A stretch of 64,000 bases of DNA from Teichococcus oryzae (GCF_008386565.1 NZ_VUKA01000001.1:620001-684000); one strand, 5' to 3'. Shown: positions 45,992-57,462, numbered from the stretch's first letter. The notes: a model not told the origin generated them from the sequence alone. Made by a program: numbers and translations.

Positions 45992-46321
45992 TCAGCCGGC
46001 CAGGATGGTGTACACGCCGAACCCCACCCCAAGCGCGGAAAGGGCCATCGAGAGGCCCGGCCAGACAGGCCGGGGGCCGCGGCTGGCCAGCAGCACGTTG
46101 AACAGCAGCGACAGCACGAAGGCCATCACCACCGCCATCAGCGGCCGCTGATAGGCCCCCCAGACCAGCAATCCGATCCAGAGAAAGAAGGCCAGCTTTG
46201 CCAGCAGCTTCCAGACCGTGTCGGCAGCCTCCGAGGCAGGCCGCAACTCGGGCACGGTGGAACGGCTGTGGATGAAGGCGCCGCCGGACAGCAGCAGCAT
46301 GGCGGGAAGATACAGGTCCAT
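45992..46321 (-). CDS. Small multi-spanning membrane protein
   Basis: This 109-residue protein has three to four hydrophobic segments (DLYLPAMLLLSGGAFIHS, LAFFLWIGLLVWGAY, AVVMAFVLSLLFNVLLAS, LSALGVGFGVYTILAG) joined by short loops. I recognise no family. The start is the ATG 46321, preceded by GGAGG at longish spacing. The gene is convergent with the DJ-1 gene, whose stop lies 12 nt away, and divergent from the coiled-coil gene. Confidence 0.65.
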   Translation of the reverse strand: MDLYLPAMLLLSGGAFIHSRSTVPELRPASEAADTVWKLLAKLAFFLWIGLLVWGAYQRPLMAVVMAFVLSLLFNVLLASRGPRPVWPGLSMALSALGVGFGVYTILAG

Positions 46322-46466
46322 GCTTCTGCCGGTAGCCTCCGCTGTCCGGCTTGCCAAGCCGCAACTGTTTCCTTCCAGCCCATCGACAGCGCCGCCGCCA
46401 TGGGTAGTGTCGAGCCGGAATGGGGGCGTGCCCGGAATTGGGGCCGCAATGGCAAGGAGTGATGAC

Positions 46467-46799
46467 ATGGGGCGTGGCCGATCCAAGGGGGCCGTCAGGC
46501 AAGCCCGGCTGGCAGCGGATCCTGGTCGCGAGATTTCGCGTCTGCGGCAGGAGCTGGAGGAAGCGCGCACATTGCTGAAGCAGGTCGAGCTGAACCGCAG
46601 CGAGGCCGGCAGTCTGGTGCTGGCCAAGCGCCTGGCCACGCTGGAAGAGGAGCGCCAGGTGGCGCGAGGGCTTGCTGTGGAGGCGACGCTGGCGCGGTCC
46701 AAGGCGGAAGCCGAGCTGCGGCGCCTGCAGGACGCCATTGAAAGGGCGCCGGGTTGGCAAGGATGGCTGCTGCGGCGGGCGAAGCGTCGCCTGAGCTGA
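46467..46799 (+). CDS. Coiled-coil protein of unknown function
   Basis: This 110-residue soluble protein is predicted helical almost throughout. The middle (about residues 20-90) shows heptad-like spacing of hydrophobic residues with charged Glu/Lys/Arg (ISRLRQELEEARTLLKQVEL, LEEERQVARG, RSKAEAELRRLQDAIERAP). The N-terminus MGRGRSKGAVRQARLA is basic, and the end is Trp/Arg-rich (GWQGWLLRRAKRR). It may bind nucleic acid or the membrane; I do not recognise it. AAGGAG lies seven bases ahead of the ATG. Confidence 0.65.
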   Translation: MGRGRSKGAVRQARLAADPGREISRLRQELEEARTLLKQVELNRSEAGSLVLAKRLATLEEERQVARGLAVEATLARSKAEAELRRLQDAIERAPGWQGWLLRRAKRRLS

Positions 46800-46812
46800 G
46801 GCGAAAGGCGCT

Positions 46813-47085
46813 TCAGCCGGCTGGCTGAACCAGCCGGCCCAGCAAAGATGGCTCTTTCCCGCCGGGCGAAATGGCGGCGCGGGTCTGGCAGATCCGGTAT
46901 GCAATCTTCGCCGCGCCGCTTCCGTCCGTCATGGCATTCCCTTGCGGGCGGAAGCTGGTTTCCCGCTCCAGGGTGGCGCAATGCGGTTCATCGGGCTCCA
47001 GCAGGGCCGGTGCAAGCAGGCCGCTGGTCATCCAGAAGCACAACAGAAAGCCGGCGAAACCAAGGATCAGCTTCAGGTCACGCAT
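46813..47085 (-). CDS. Small exported or membrane-anchored protein
   Basis: This 90-residue protein has one N-terminal hydrophobic stretch (LKLILGFAGFLLCFWMTSGLL), which is a signal anchor or signal peptide. A short polar domain follows with two cysteines in the mature part (PHCATLE and YRICQTR) that may form a disulfide in the periplasm. Unknown function. ATG 47085 is favoured because AAGGGA lies six bases upstream; a second ATG six bases earlier would be too close to the same site. Confidence 0.6.
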   Translation of the reverse strand: MRDLKLILGFAGFLLCFWMTSGLLAPALLEPDEPHCATLERETSFRPQGNAMTDGSGAAKIAYRICQTRAAISPGGKEPSLLGRLVQPAG

Positions 47086-47297
47086 AGCCATTCCCTTCCT
47101 GGGATGGGGGAGAGCCGCCCTCGGGGGAGGGGAGTGGCTCCTGCGGAAGCATAATCCAGAAGAAGCAACCAAGTTGTTAAGGTTGAAGAAAATTCCTCAG
47201 AAGCGCGCAAACATTGAGGAAAATATCTGTTTTGCTTTTTATGAGGCTTTGCCTCTCACACAGGGCGAGCCTGACAAACTAGGAACCGCCAGTTGCC
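47086..47297. other. AT-rich promoter region of the small exported protein
   Basis: This part of a 410-base gap between genes is notably AT-rich from about 47150 to 47260. A perfect 7-bp inverted repeat, TTCCTCA (47193-47199) and TGAGGAA (47215-47221), may be an operator for the gene at 46813-47085. A GAGGC-TTT-GCCTC hairpin follows. No coding frame stands out. The remainder of the gap holds the small RNA. Confidence 0.4.
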
Positions 47298-47335
47298 AAA
47301 AAAAGAAAGCCCGCTAACCCAGAGGGCTGGCGGGC
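47298..47335 (-). terminator. Intrinsic terminator of the candidate small RNA
   Basis: Read on the minus strand: GCCCGC, a loop with a CCC/GGG inner pair, GCGGGC, then TTTCTTTTTTT. The stem and T tract make this the clearest factor-independent terminator in the window. Confidence 0.8.
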
Positions 47336-47440
47336 CAAGTGATACAGGGAGGCTTCACGTCTGGGAGACGTAGGGTCAGGGACCCTGTCCGACAAAACTT
47401 TCGGATGACCAGACCGTAACCTCCTGCCGCCCATGCGCGA
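47298..47440 (-). ncRNA. Candidate small RNA with C-rich hairpin loops
   Basis: On the minus strand a -10-like GATAAT (47447-47452) is followed, some seven bases later, by a stretch of about 143 nt. It folds into several strong hairpins: TCCGA...TCGGA (47388-47405), GGGTC-CCT-GACCC (47373-47385) and ACGTCT-CCC-AGACGT (47357-47371), closed by an outer CAGGAGG/CCTCCCTG stem. It ends in an intrinsic terminator with a long T run. It lies between genes, has no open frame and shows CCU/CCC loops that could pair with Shine-Dalgarno sequences, a feature of several alphaproteobacterial sRNAs. The -35 is weak. I cannot name a known family. Confidence 0.5.
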
Positions 47441-47495
47441 AGATTGATTATCGCGCTGCACCCATGCACAAAACACATGATGAATTGGTCATTTT

Positions 47496-48389
47496 TCAGC
47501 TTCCAAGGCTTGTCAGTTCGGTAACCAGGAAGTCGCGGAACACACCGACACGTTTCGAGTTCCGCATCTCCTCCGGATACACGAAATACGCGTCGATCCG
47601 CGGCGCCTTGTAATCCTGCAGCACTGGAACAAGGTCATCCAGCTGGTCGCCCATGTAGTCCGGCAGGGCGGCGAGGCCGAGGCCTGAGCGCACGGCATGC
47701 AGCATCGCCGGCAGCGAATTCACCTCCACCGCCGCGCGGCGGGGGCTGCCGGGCCGGCGCCCGGCCTCAAGCAGCCAGTTGATGCTTTCCACTGGCGGGC
47801 GGTAGTCGCCATAAACGATCAGGCGATGGGCATCGAGGTCCTCCGGCCGCTGCGGGATGCCCGCCTGCTTCAGGTAGTCGGCATGGCCCACGACCTTCCA
47901 GCCGAAGGTTGCCACATGGCGCTGGATCAGGTCCGGCTGCTTCGGCGGGTGCATGCGAATCGCCACATCCGCCTCGCGCATCGCCAGGTCGAGATCGGCA
48001 TCGTCCAGCAGCATGGTGATGGTGACGTCGGGATTGAGCGCCATGAACTTGCGCAGCCTCGGCGCCAGCCAAGTGGCCCCGAAGCCGGTGGTGGTGGTCA
48101 CCTTGAGGCGGCCCGCCGCGCGCTCCCGGCTTTCCGTCAGCAGCGCCTCGGTCATGGCGAGCTTGGCGAACACTTCCCGCACCGTGCGGTTCAGGGTTTC
48201 CCCCTGTTCCGTCAGGATCAGGCCACGCGCATGGCGGTGGAACAGGGGAACCGCCAGCGCCTCCTCCAGCGCCTGGATCTGGCGGGACACGGCGGATTGG
48301 CTGAGGTTCAGCGACTCCCCCGCATGGGTAAAGGAGCCGGCCTCGGCGACGGCATGGAAAACCCTGAGCTTGTCCCAGTCGAGCGGCAT
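47496..48389 (-). CDS. LysR-family transcriptional regulator
   Basis: This 297-residue regulator has a winged-helix HTH at residues 5-64 (FHAVAEAGSFTHAGESLNLS, QSAVSRQIQALEEAL) and a ligand-binding domain (about 95-297) with VTITMLLDDADLDLAMREAD and LPDYMGDQLDDLVPVL. The start ATG shares its A with the stop of trxB, so the two are translationally coupled and probably co-transcribed. A role in thiol or redox control is suggested by this link but is not established. Confidence 0.9.
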   Translation of the reverse strand: MPLDWDKLRVFHAVAEAGSFTHAGESLNLSQSAVSRQIQALEEALAVPLFHRHARGLILTEQGETLNRTVREVFAKLAMTEALLTESRERAAGRLKVTTTTGFGATWLAPRLRKFMALNPDVTITMLLDDADLDLAMREADVAIRMHPPKQPDLIQRHVATFGWKVVGHADYLKQAGIPQRPEDLDAHRLIVYGDYRPPVESINWLLEAGRRPGSPRRAAVEVNSLPAMLHAVRSGLGLAALPDYMGDQLDDLVPVLQDYKAPRIDAYFVYPEEMRNSKRVGVFRDFLVTELTSLGS

Positions 48390-49399
48390 CAGGCGGCCTC
48401 GGCCGCTTGCTCGTCCTCGCTGAGGGCGAGGAATTTCTCGGCTTCCAGCGCCGCCATGCAGCCCGTGCCGGCGGCGGTCACCGCCTGCCGGTAGGTGCGG
48501 TCCTGCACGTCGCCGGCGGCGAAAACGCCTTCCCGGCTGGTGCGCGTCGAGTCAGGCGCTGTCACCAGATAGCCCTCCGCATCCATGTCGAGTTGTCCGT
48601 GGAACAGGCCGGTCGCGGGCGCGTGGCCGATGGCGACGAAGACGCCGTCCACCGGCAGTTCCCGCGCCTCGCCGGTTTTGCGGTCCCGCAGGAGCAGGGC
48701 ACGCGCGACGGGGGTGCGGCCACCGGTCTCGGCCAGCACTTCCTCCGTCACCGTGTCCCACAGCACCGTCACGTTCGGCTTGGCGAAAAGCCGCTTCTGC
48801 AGGATGCGCTCGGCGCGCAGCGAGTCGCGGCGGTGGATCAGCGTGACGTGCCTCGCGAGGTTGGCGAGGTAAAGCGCCTCCTCCACCGCGGAATTGCCGC
48901 CGCCGATCACCGCCACATCCTTGCCGCGGTAGAAGAAGCCATCGCAGGTGGCGCAGGCGGAAACCCCGAAGCCGGAAAGTTCCTTCTCCCCCGGGATGCC
49001 AAGCCATTTGGCCTGGGCGCCAGTCGCGATCACCAGGGCGTCCGCCACATAGGTGTCGCCGGAATCGCCGGTTGCGCGGAAAGGACGCTGGCCGAGGTCC
49101 ACGGCGGTGATCAGGTCATACTGGATGCGCGCGCCGACATGCTCGGCCTGCTCGCGCATCTGTTCCATCAGCCAGGGGCCCTGGATTGGCTGGGCGAAGC
49201 CTGGGAAGTTCTCGACCTCGGTGGTGATGGTGAGCTGCCCGCCCGGCTGCATTCCGGCGACCACCAGCGGCTCCAGCCCGGCGCGGGCGGCGTAGATGGC
49301 GGCCGTGTACCCGGCGGGGCCGGCACCAAGGATCAGCAGGCGGGTACGATGGGTCTCGGGCAAGGCTCTGGTCCTGGAATCGCGTTCGGTTCCGAGCAT
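48389..49399 (-). CDS. trxB: Thioredoxin-disulfide reductase
   Basis: This 336-residue flavoenzyme reduces thioredoxin with NADPH. It has the FAD motif LILGAGPAGYTAAIYAARAG, the redox pair in SACATCDGFF, an NADPH motif IGGGNSAVEEAL and the C-terminal FAD-binding GVFAAGDVQDRTYRQAVTAAG. Length is usual. I chose ATG 49399 because it gives about 20 residues before the FAD motif; an upstream in-frame start adds non-conserved residues. Its own upstream region is short and lies head-to-head with the Lrp gene. Confidence 0.95.
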   Translation of the reverse strand: MLGTERDSRTRALPETHRTRLLILGAGPAGYTAAIYAARAGLEPLVVAGMQPGGQLTITTEVENFPGFAQPIQGPWLMEQMREQAEHVGARIQYDLITAVDLGQRPFRATGDSGDTYVADALVIATGAQAKWLGIPGEKELSGFGVSACATCDGFFYRGKDVAVIGGGNSAVEEALYLANLARHVTLIHRRDSLRAERILQKRLFAKPNVTVLWDTVTEEVLAETGGRTPVARALLLRDRKTGEARELPVDGVFVAIGHAPATGLFHGQLDMDAEGYLVTAPDSTRTSREGVFAAGDVQDRTYRQAVTAAGTGCMAALEAEKFLALSEDEQAAEAA

Positions 49400-49500
49400 A
49401 TCGGAAAGAAGGACGGCGCTGGCAACCCGATGCCTTGAAGTGTGGTCACTCTGCAAGGATATTGCGTCGGAAACGCCGCGCCAGCAATGAATGGTTTCAA

Positions 49501-49974
49501 ATGAAGTCCGATACAGCCGAAACCCTTGACGCAGTGGATCGCCAGATCCTGGCCGAACTGCAGGCCGATGGCCGCATGACCAATGTGGAACTGGCCCGCC
49601 GCGTGGATCTTTCGGCTCCCCCCTGCCTGCGCCGGGTGCGCCGGCTGGAGGAGGCCGGCATCATCCGCGGCTATCATGCCGATATCGATCCGGTGGCGCT
49701 GGGCTGGCAGATCACATTCTTCGCGGTGGTCGGGCTGGAGAGCCAGAAGCACGCCATCCTGTCCGCCTTCGAGGCCGACGTCACCACCTGGCCGGAAGTG
49801 CGGGAATGCCATATGATCCGCGGCGGCGGCGACTTCATGCTGCGGCTGGTGGCGCGCGACACGGCGCATGAGAACCACCTGACCAACCGGCTGACCTCGG
49901 CCGCCAATGTGGCGCGGGTGATGACGCTGCAAACCATCCAGACGGCCAAGGAGGAGCCGGGGGTTCCGATCTGA
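49501..49974 (+). CDS. Lrp/AsnC-family transcriptional regulator
   Basis: This 157-residue regulator has an N-terminal winged-helix HTH (DRQILAELQADGRMTNVELA, DLSAPPCLRRVRRLEEAGII) and a C-terminal RAM/SAM-type ligand domain (VALGWQITFFAVVGLESQ, EVRECHMIRGGGDFMLRLVA). Members sense amino acids. It is divergent from trxB and convergent with threonine dehydratase, so it could regulate amino-acid metabolism genes nearby, though this is not shown by any operator I can name. Confidence 0.92.
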   Translation: MKSDTAETLDAVDRQILAELQADGRMTNVELARRVDLSAPPCLRRVRRLEEAGIIRGYHADIDPVALGWQITFFAVVGLESQKHAILSAFEADVTTWPEVRECHMIRGGGDFMLRLVARDTAHENHLTNRLTSAANVARVMTLQTIQTAKEEPGVPI

Positions 49975-50042
49975 CACGGGAAAGCGGCAGGCCGCCGCCC
50001 TCCCGCCCCGGAATTCCCTCCTTGGGGGGCACCTGATGCGTC

Positions 50043-51296
50043 TTACTGGACGCGGCGCACCACGTAGTCCGCCGCCACCATGGCAGCGATGATCGCCTGG
50101 CCCTGGATCGAGTCGCGCACTTCGATCATCAATTCCAGCTCGGTCGACTGGACCGTGGGGGCGCCGAACAGCTGCTGGTGCTTGACCTCGATGACATTGC
50201 CGCCGGCGTCGGAGATGCGCTTCGAGATGTCGGCCAGCACGCCCGGCCGGTCGGGAATGTCGAAATGCAGCCGCAGGATGCGCCCGTCCCGCAGCAACTG
50301 TCGGAGCAGGACGTTGGACAGGGCGCGGGCATCGATGTTGCCGCCGCAGACCGGCGTGCCAACGCGCTTGCCGGCGAACCGGGCGGGGTGCGCCAGCAAG
50401 GCGGCGACGCCGGCCGCGCCGGCGCCCTCGGCCACCACCTTGGCGCCCTCGGCCAGCAGGGCGATGCCCTGTTCCACCGCGCGCTCCGGCACCACCAGCA
50501 CCTCGATGCCGAGGCGCTTCAGCATGTCATAGGGGCCATCACCCACATCGCGCACGGCGATGCCCTCGGCCACGGTGGGGCCGCCCACGGAAACCGGCTG
50601 CCCGGCCAGGCGCTGCGCCATGGCGGGATAGCCTTCCACCTCGACGCCATACACCTTGAGGGCAGGATGCAGCTCCAGCGCGGCCGCGGCGCAGCCCGCC
50701 AGCAGGCCGCCCCCGCCCACGGGAAACACCAGCGCCTCCAGGGCGGGGATATCCTCGATCATCTCGATCGCCATGGTGCCCTGGCCGGCGATGACGCCCG
50801 GATCGTCATAGGGATGGATAAAGGTCAGCCCGTCGCGCAACGCCAGCGCATGGGCATGGCCTGCGGCCTCGGCCAGCGTGTCGCCATGCAGCACCACATT
50901 GGCGCCCCAGCTTTCGGTGCGCACCACCTTGGTGGCCGGGGTGAAGCGGGGCATCACGATGGTGGCGCGGATGCCGAGCAGGCTGGCATGGCGCGCCACC
51001 GCCTGGGCATGGTTGCCGGCGGACATGGCGATCACGCCCGTGGCTTTCTCCCGCGCCGTCAACAGCGCCAGCCGGTTGGCGGCGCCGCGCTCCTTGAAGG
51101 CGCCGGTGGCCTGGAGATTGTCCAGCTTCAGCCAGACCTCGCAGCCGGTGACCCGGCTGATCGCCGGCGCCGGCACCACCGGGGTGCGCAGCACCGCGCC
51201 CTTGATCCGCTCAGCCGCTTCCCGCACATCCGCGAGGGTGAGGACGGCGGGGGAGGGATCCTCCATCAGGGACCCCGGCAAGCTGCGGCTCGGCAT
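50043..51296 (-). CDS. ilvA: Threonine ammonia-lyase (threonine dehydratase) with ACT domain
   Basis: This 417-residue PLP enzyme converts threonine to 2-oxobutanoate, the first step toward isoleucine, or degrades threonine. The PLP Lys is in ATGAFKERGAANRL, the phosphate loop is GGGGLLAGC, and an ACT domain sits at the C-terminus (RLHFDIPDRPGVLADISKRI). The single ACT domain and length match the TdcB/IlvA short form (about 400-420 residues), so either a biosynthetic or catabolic role is possible. A start 30 bases later (51266) is an alternative. It begins four bases after greA on the same strand. Confidence 0.9.
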   Translation of the reverse strand: MPSRSLPGSLMEDPSPAVLTLADVREAAERIKGAVLRTPVVPAPAISRVTGCEVWLKLDNLQATGAFKERGAANRLALLTAREKATGVIAMSAGNHAQAVARHASLLGIRATIVMPRFTPATKVVRTESWGANVVLHGDTLAEAAGHAHALALRDGLTFIHPYDDPGVIAGQGTMAIEMIEDIPALEALVFPVGGGGLLAGCAAAALELHPALKVYGVEVEGYPAMAQRLAGQPVSVGGPTVAEGIAVRDVGDGPYDMLKRLGIEVLVVPERAVEQGIALLAEGAKVVAEGAGAAGVAALLAHPARFAGKRVGTPVCGGNIDARALSNVLLRQLLRDGRILRLHFDIPDRPGVLADISKRISDAGGNVIEVKHQQLFGAPTVQSTELELMIEVRDSIQGQAIIAAMVAADYVVRRVQ

Positions 51297-51299
51297 CGG

Positions 51300-51773
51300 T
51301 TAAACGAAGCGGACCTTGGTGATCTCATAGGCGCGGGCACCACCTGGCGCCGGCACCTCGACGCTGTCGCCCACCGACTTGCCCAGCAGCGCCTTGGCCA
51401 GGGGGGAGGACAAGGAGATCGAGCCCTGCTTCGTATCGGCCTCATGCTGGCCGACGATGCGGTAGGTCTTCTCCTCGTCGCTTTCCTCGTCGATGATCGT
51501 GACGGTGGCGCCGAAGCGGACCTGATCGCCTGACAGCTTGGAAACGTCGATCACCTCAACCGAGGGGATCACGCCTTCCAGCTCGGCGATGCGGCCCTCG
51601 ATAAAGGATTGGTGCTCGCGCGCGGCGTGGTACTCGGCATTTTCCGACAGGTCGCCATGTTCGCGCGCCTCGGCAATCGCCCGGATGACGGCGGGGCGTT
51701 CCTCCGACTTCAATTGCCGCAACTCCTCTTCCAGCTTGGCGAGGCCCTGTGCGGTCATCGGGAACTTCTGCAC
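51300..51773 (-). CDS. greA: Transcription elongation factor GreA
   Basis: This 157-residue factor rescues stalled RNA polymerase by stimulating transcript cleavage. The N-terminal coiled coil carries the family signature [20 protein letters not shown], and the acidic tip residues are in the loop [18 protein letters not shown]. The C-terminal FKBP-like domain contains [20 protein letters not shown] at 51773 with GAAGGGA ahead gives [10 protein letters not shown], matching the usual start; ATG 51791 would add six residues. It is upstream of ilvA and downstream of carB on the same strand. Confidence 0.95.
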   Translation of the reverse strand: MQKFPMTAQGLAKLEEELRQLKSEERPAVIRAIAEAREHGDLSENAEYHAAREHQSFIEGRIAELEGVIPSVEVIDVSKLSGDQVRFGATVTIIDEESDEEKTYRIVGQHEADTKQGSISLSSPLAKALLGKSVGDSVEVPAPGGARAYEITKVRFV

Positions 51774-51869
51774 GGCAGTCCCTTCCTTCATACGCGGCTA
51801 CGGCCGCCGGGCTGATGCCGGGCGGCCGGATGGCCCCGGTCGAGCGGGGCCTGTGGCGGAAAATACGGA

Positions 51870-51901
51870 ACGGGCGGATCCGGTTTCGCGGACCCGCCCG
51901 T
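51870..51901 (-). terminator. Terminator-like hairpin after carB
   Basis: A 13-bp stem with one mismatch (51870-51882 with 51889-51901) and a six-base loop lies three bases after the carB stop. On the carB strand it is followed by TCCGTATTTTCC. It marks the end of the carA-carB transcript before greA. Confidence 0.6.
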
Positions 51902-51904
51902 CCA

Positions 51905-55150
<3,246 letters not shown>

Positions 55151-55179
55151 CGGGGGGACCCTGTCGTTAGGGGGAAAGT

Positions 55180-55929
55180 TCAGCCATGCACCGACAGGCC
55201 GCCATCCACGGGGATGGCAGTGCCGGTGATGAAGGCGGCATCGTCGCTGGCCAGAAAGGCGGCGATGCCGGCGAAGTCGCGGGGCAGGCCCCAGCGCTTC
55301 TGCGGCGTGCGCGACAGCACGCGGTCGTTCAGCTCCGGCATGTCGCGCCTGGCGCCAGCCGTGAGCTCGGTGTCGATCCAGCCGGGCAGGATGGCGTTGG
55401 CGGTGATGCCATCCGGCCCCCAGGCCACGGCGAGGGAGCGGGTGTATTGCACAATGCCGCCCTTGCTGGCGCCATAGGCCGGCGAAAGCGGCAGGCCGAA
55501 GATCGACATCATGGAGCCGATGCAGATGACGCGCCCACGCCCATTGGCCTTCAGGTGCGGATAGGCCGCGCGGCTCATCCGCATGGCGCTGGTCAGGTTG
55601 GCGTCCATGACGGCGTGCCAGTCCTCGTCCGTCACCTCCTGCGGCAGGCGGCGGATGTTGGTGCCGGCATTGTTGACCAGGATGTCGATGCCGCCGGCCT
55701 GATCCACCACCTGCGCGACCACGCGGTCGGCGGCGTCCTTCTCGGACAGGTCCGCCTGGATGGCGAAGGCGTCCTTGCCCAGCTCGGACAGGGCGGCCTT
55801 GTTCTTCTCGGCATTGCGGCCGACCACCGCCACCCAGGCGCCGGCGGCGGCCAGGCCGCGCGCCATGCCAAGCCCGATGCCGCCATTGCCGCCCGTGACC
55901 ACGGCGACGCGCCCGCTGAGATCGAACAT
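55180..55929 (-). CDS. SDR-family oxidoreductase inserted between carA and carB
   Basis: This 249-residue classical short-chain dehydrogenase has [21 protein letters not shown], the catalytic Ser in IGSMMSIFG and Tyr-x-x-x-Lys in PAYGASKGG. The pattern [14 protein letters not shown] resembles 2-deoxy-D-gluconate/gluconate 3-type dehydrogenases, but I cannot fix the substrate. ATG 55929 has GGAAGC ahead. It is flanked by carA (31 nt upstream) and carB (29 nt downstream) on the same strand, so it is probably co-transcribed with both. It has no evident link to carbamoyl phosphate. Confidence 0.9.
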   Translation of the reverse strand: MFDLSGRVAVVTGGNGGIGLGMARGLAAAGAWVAVVGRNAEKNKAALSELGKDAFAIQADLSEKDAADRVVAQVVDQAGGIDILVNNAGTNIRRLPQEVTDEDWHAVMDANLTSAMRMSRAAYPHLKANGRGRVICIGSMMSIFGLPLSPAYGASKGGIVQYTRSLAVAWGPDGITANAILPGWIDTELTAGARRDMPELNDRVLSRTPQKRWGLPRDFAGIAAFLASDDAAFITGTAIPVDGGLSVHG

Positions 55930-55960
55930 CACCCGCTTCCTTTTTCCGGCAGGGCCGTGA

Positions 55961-57427
55961 TCAGCCCTTCTGTTCCTCGATCATCTTAACGAAGCGGTGG
56001 AAGAGATGGTGGCTGTCGGAAGGGCCGGGGCTGGCTTCCGGGTGGTATTGCACCGAGAAGGCGGGCTTGTGCTCGGCCGCGATGCCCTCGTTGGAGCCAT
56101 CGAACAGCGAGACATGGGTGACCTTCACGCCTTCCGGCAGCGACTTGTCGTCCACCGCGAAGCCGTGGTTCTGCGAGGTGATCTCGACCCGGCCGGTGGC
56201 CAGGTCCTTCACCGGCTGGTTGGCGCCCCGATGGCCGCGGTCCAGCTTGTAGGTCTTGGCGCCAAGCGCCAGCGCCAGCAACTGGTGGCCAAGGCAGATG
56301 CCGAAGACCGGCTTGCCCGCGTCCAGCACGCCGCGGATGGCGGGAACCGCATAGGCCCCCGTCGCCGCCGGGTCGCCGGGTCCGTTGGACAGGAACACGC
56401 CATCCGGGTTCTGCGACAGGATATCCTCCGCCGTGGCGGTGGCGGGCAGCACGGTCACGTCGCAGCCGGCATCGGCCAGGCAGCGCAGGATGTTGCGCTT
56501 GGCGCCGTAATCTACCGCGACCACCTTGTGCTTCTTGGCGGGCGAGGGCTCGAAGCCTTCGCCCCAGTGCCACAGCCCTTCCTCCCAGCGATAGGACTGG
56601 CGGCAGGACACCTCCTTGGCGAGGTCCATGCCCTCCAGCCCCGGCCAGCCGGCGGCCTGCGCCTTCAGGGCGGGAATGTCGAAGCGGCCATCGGCGGGGA
56701 AGGCCAGCACGCCGTTCGGCGCGCCCCCATCGCGGATGCGGATGGTCAGGGCGCGGGTGTCGATGCCGGCAATGCCGGGGATGCCGTGGCTCTTCAGCCA
56801 GTCATCCAGGTGGCGCGTGGCGCGGTAATTGGCGGGCTCGGTCAGGTCCAGCTTCACCACCAGGCCGCGCGCGGCAGGGGTGATGCTTTCCACATCCTCG
56901 GCATTGGCGCCGACATTGCCGATATGGGGAAAAGTGAAGGTGATGATCTGCCCGGCATAGGAGGGGTCGGTCAGGGTTTCCTGGTAGCCCGTCATGCCCG
57001 TGTTGAAGCAGATCTCGCCCACGCTGGTGGTATGGGCGCCGAAGCCCACGCCCCAGAAAACGGAACCATCGCCCAGCACCAGGGCGGCGGTGGCGCCGGC
57101 GGGCGGCTGCTCCTGCAGGGACGTGCCGGAGGAAAGACCTGGGGCGGTCCTGGGGACGGTCCCGGAGGCGGTTTCGGGGGCCATGCTCGTCTCCGCGTTG
57201 GAAGGGGCCGGGTGGAAGGACGGGGAGGATGCCGGGGCCGCCGGAGCGGATAGCCGCGCCAGCGCATCCAGCGGCAGGCCGGTGGCGGTGCTGATCGCCG
57301 GCCAGTGCTTGGGCGGAATGGCGCGCGCCTGGCGCCATTTCCGCACGGCTTCTGTGCCGACGCCGCATCGCGCCGCCAGAGCTTCGGCGCCGCCCGTCAG
57401 GGCAATGATATCTTCCACGGACCGCAT
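55961..57427 (-). CDS. carA: HTH domain fused to carbamoyl-phosphate synthase small subunit (CarA)
   Basis: This 488-residue reading frame is longer than the usual CarA (about 380-400). Residues 1-60 form a Cro/YdaS-like helix-turn-helix (VEDIIALTGGAEALAARCGV, GTEAVRKWRQARAIPPKHWP). Residues about 61-110 are a Pro/Ala/Ser-rich linker. The CarA part starts near 112 (LVLGDGSVFWGVGFG); its glutaminase triad includes Cys378 in FGICLGHQLL and His/Glu in YHPEASPGP. It would supply ammonia from glutamine to CarB. ATG 57427 begins the HTH domain. A second ATG at 57184, with GGAG six bases ahead, would give a 407-residue CarA without the HTH. The HTH may bind the palindromes just upstream. Confidence 0.88.
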   Translation of the reverse strand: MRSVEDIIALTGGAEALAARCGVGTEAVRKWRQARAIPPKHWPAISTATGLPLDALARLSAPAAPASSPSFHPAPSNAETSMAPETASGTVPRTAPGLSSGTSLQEQPPAGATAALVLGDGSVFWGVGFGAHTTSVGEICFNTGMTGYQETLTDPSYAGQIITFTFPHIGNVGANAEDVESITPAARGLVVKLDLTEPANYRATRHLDDWLKSHGIPGIAGIDTRALTIRIRDGGAPNGVLAFPADGRFDIPALKAQAAGWPGLEGMDLAKEVSCRQSYRWEEGLWHWGEGFEPSPAKKHKVVAVDYGAKRNILRCLADAGCDVTVLPATATAEDILSQNPDGVFLSNGPGDPAATGAYAVPAIRGVLDAGKPVFGICLGHQLLALALGAKTYKLDRGHRGANQPVKDLATGRVEITSQNHGFAVDDKSLPEGVKVTHVSLFDGSNEGIAAEHKPAFSVQYHPEASPGPSDSHHLFHRFVKMIEEQKG

Positions 57428-57433
57428 GCCGCC

Positions 57434-57462
57434 CTTATCTGGGAAGAAATTTCCCAATGCAA
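57434..57462 (-). promoter_or_regulatory. Candidate promoter of the HTH-carA gene
   Basis: On the carA strand, TTGCAT (57457-57462) and GATAAG (57434-57439) are 17 bp apart. The expected start point falls at or next to the ATG 57427, so the transcript may be leaderless. Operator 1 fills exactly the spacer. Confidence 0.4.
57440..57456. promoter_or_regulatory. Operator 1: palindrome upstream of HTH-carA
   Basis: TGGGAA-GAAAT-TTCCCA: perfect 6-bp arms with a 5-bp spacer, 13-29 bases ahead of the HTH-carA start and inside the candidate promoter spacer. A close copy lies 38 bp away, centre to centre. Confidence 0.65.

Noticed and set aside
47160..47317. A plus-strand peptide gene in the AT-rich gap (46871-47317)
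   Set aside because: It overlaps the small minus-strand gene and the terminator of the candidate small RNA, and it has no ribosome-binding site or coding-type codon pattern.
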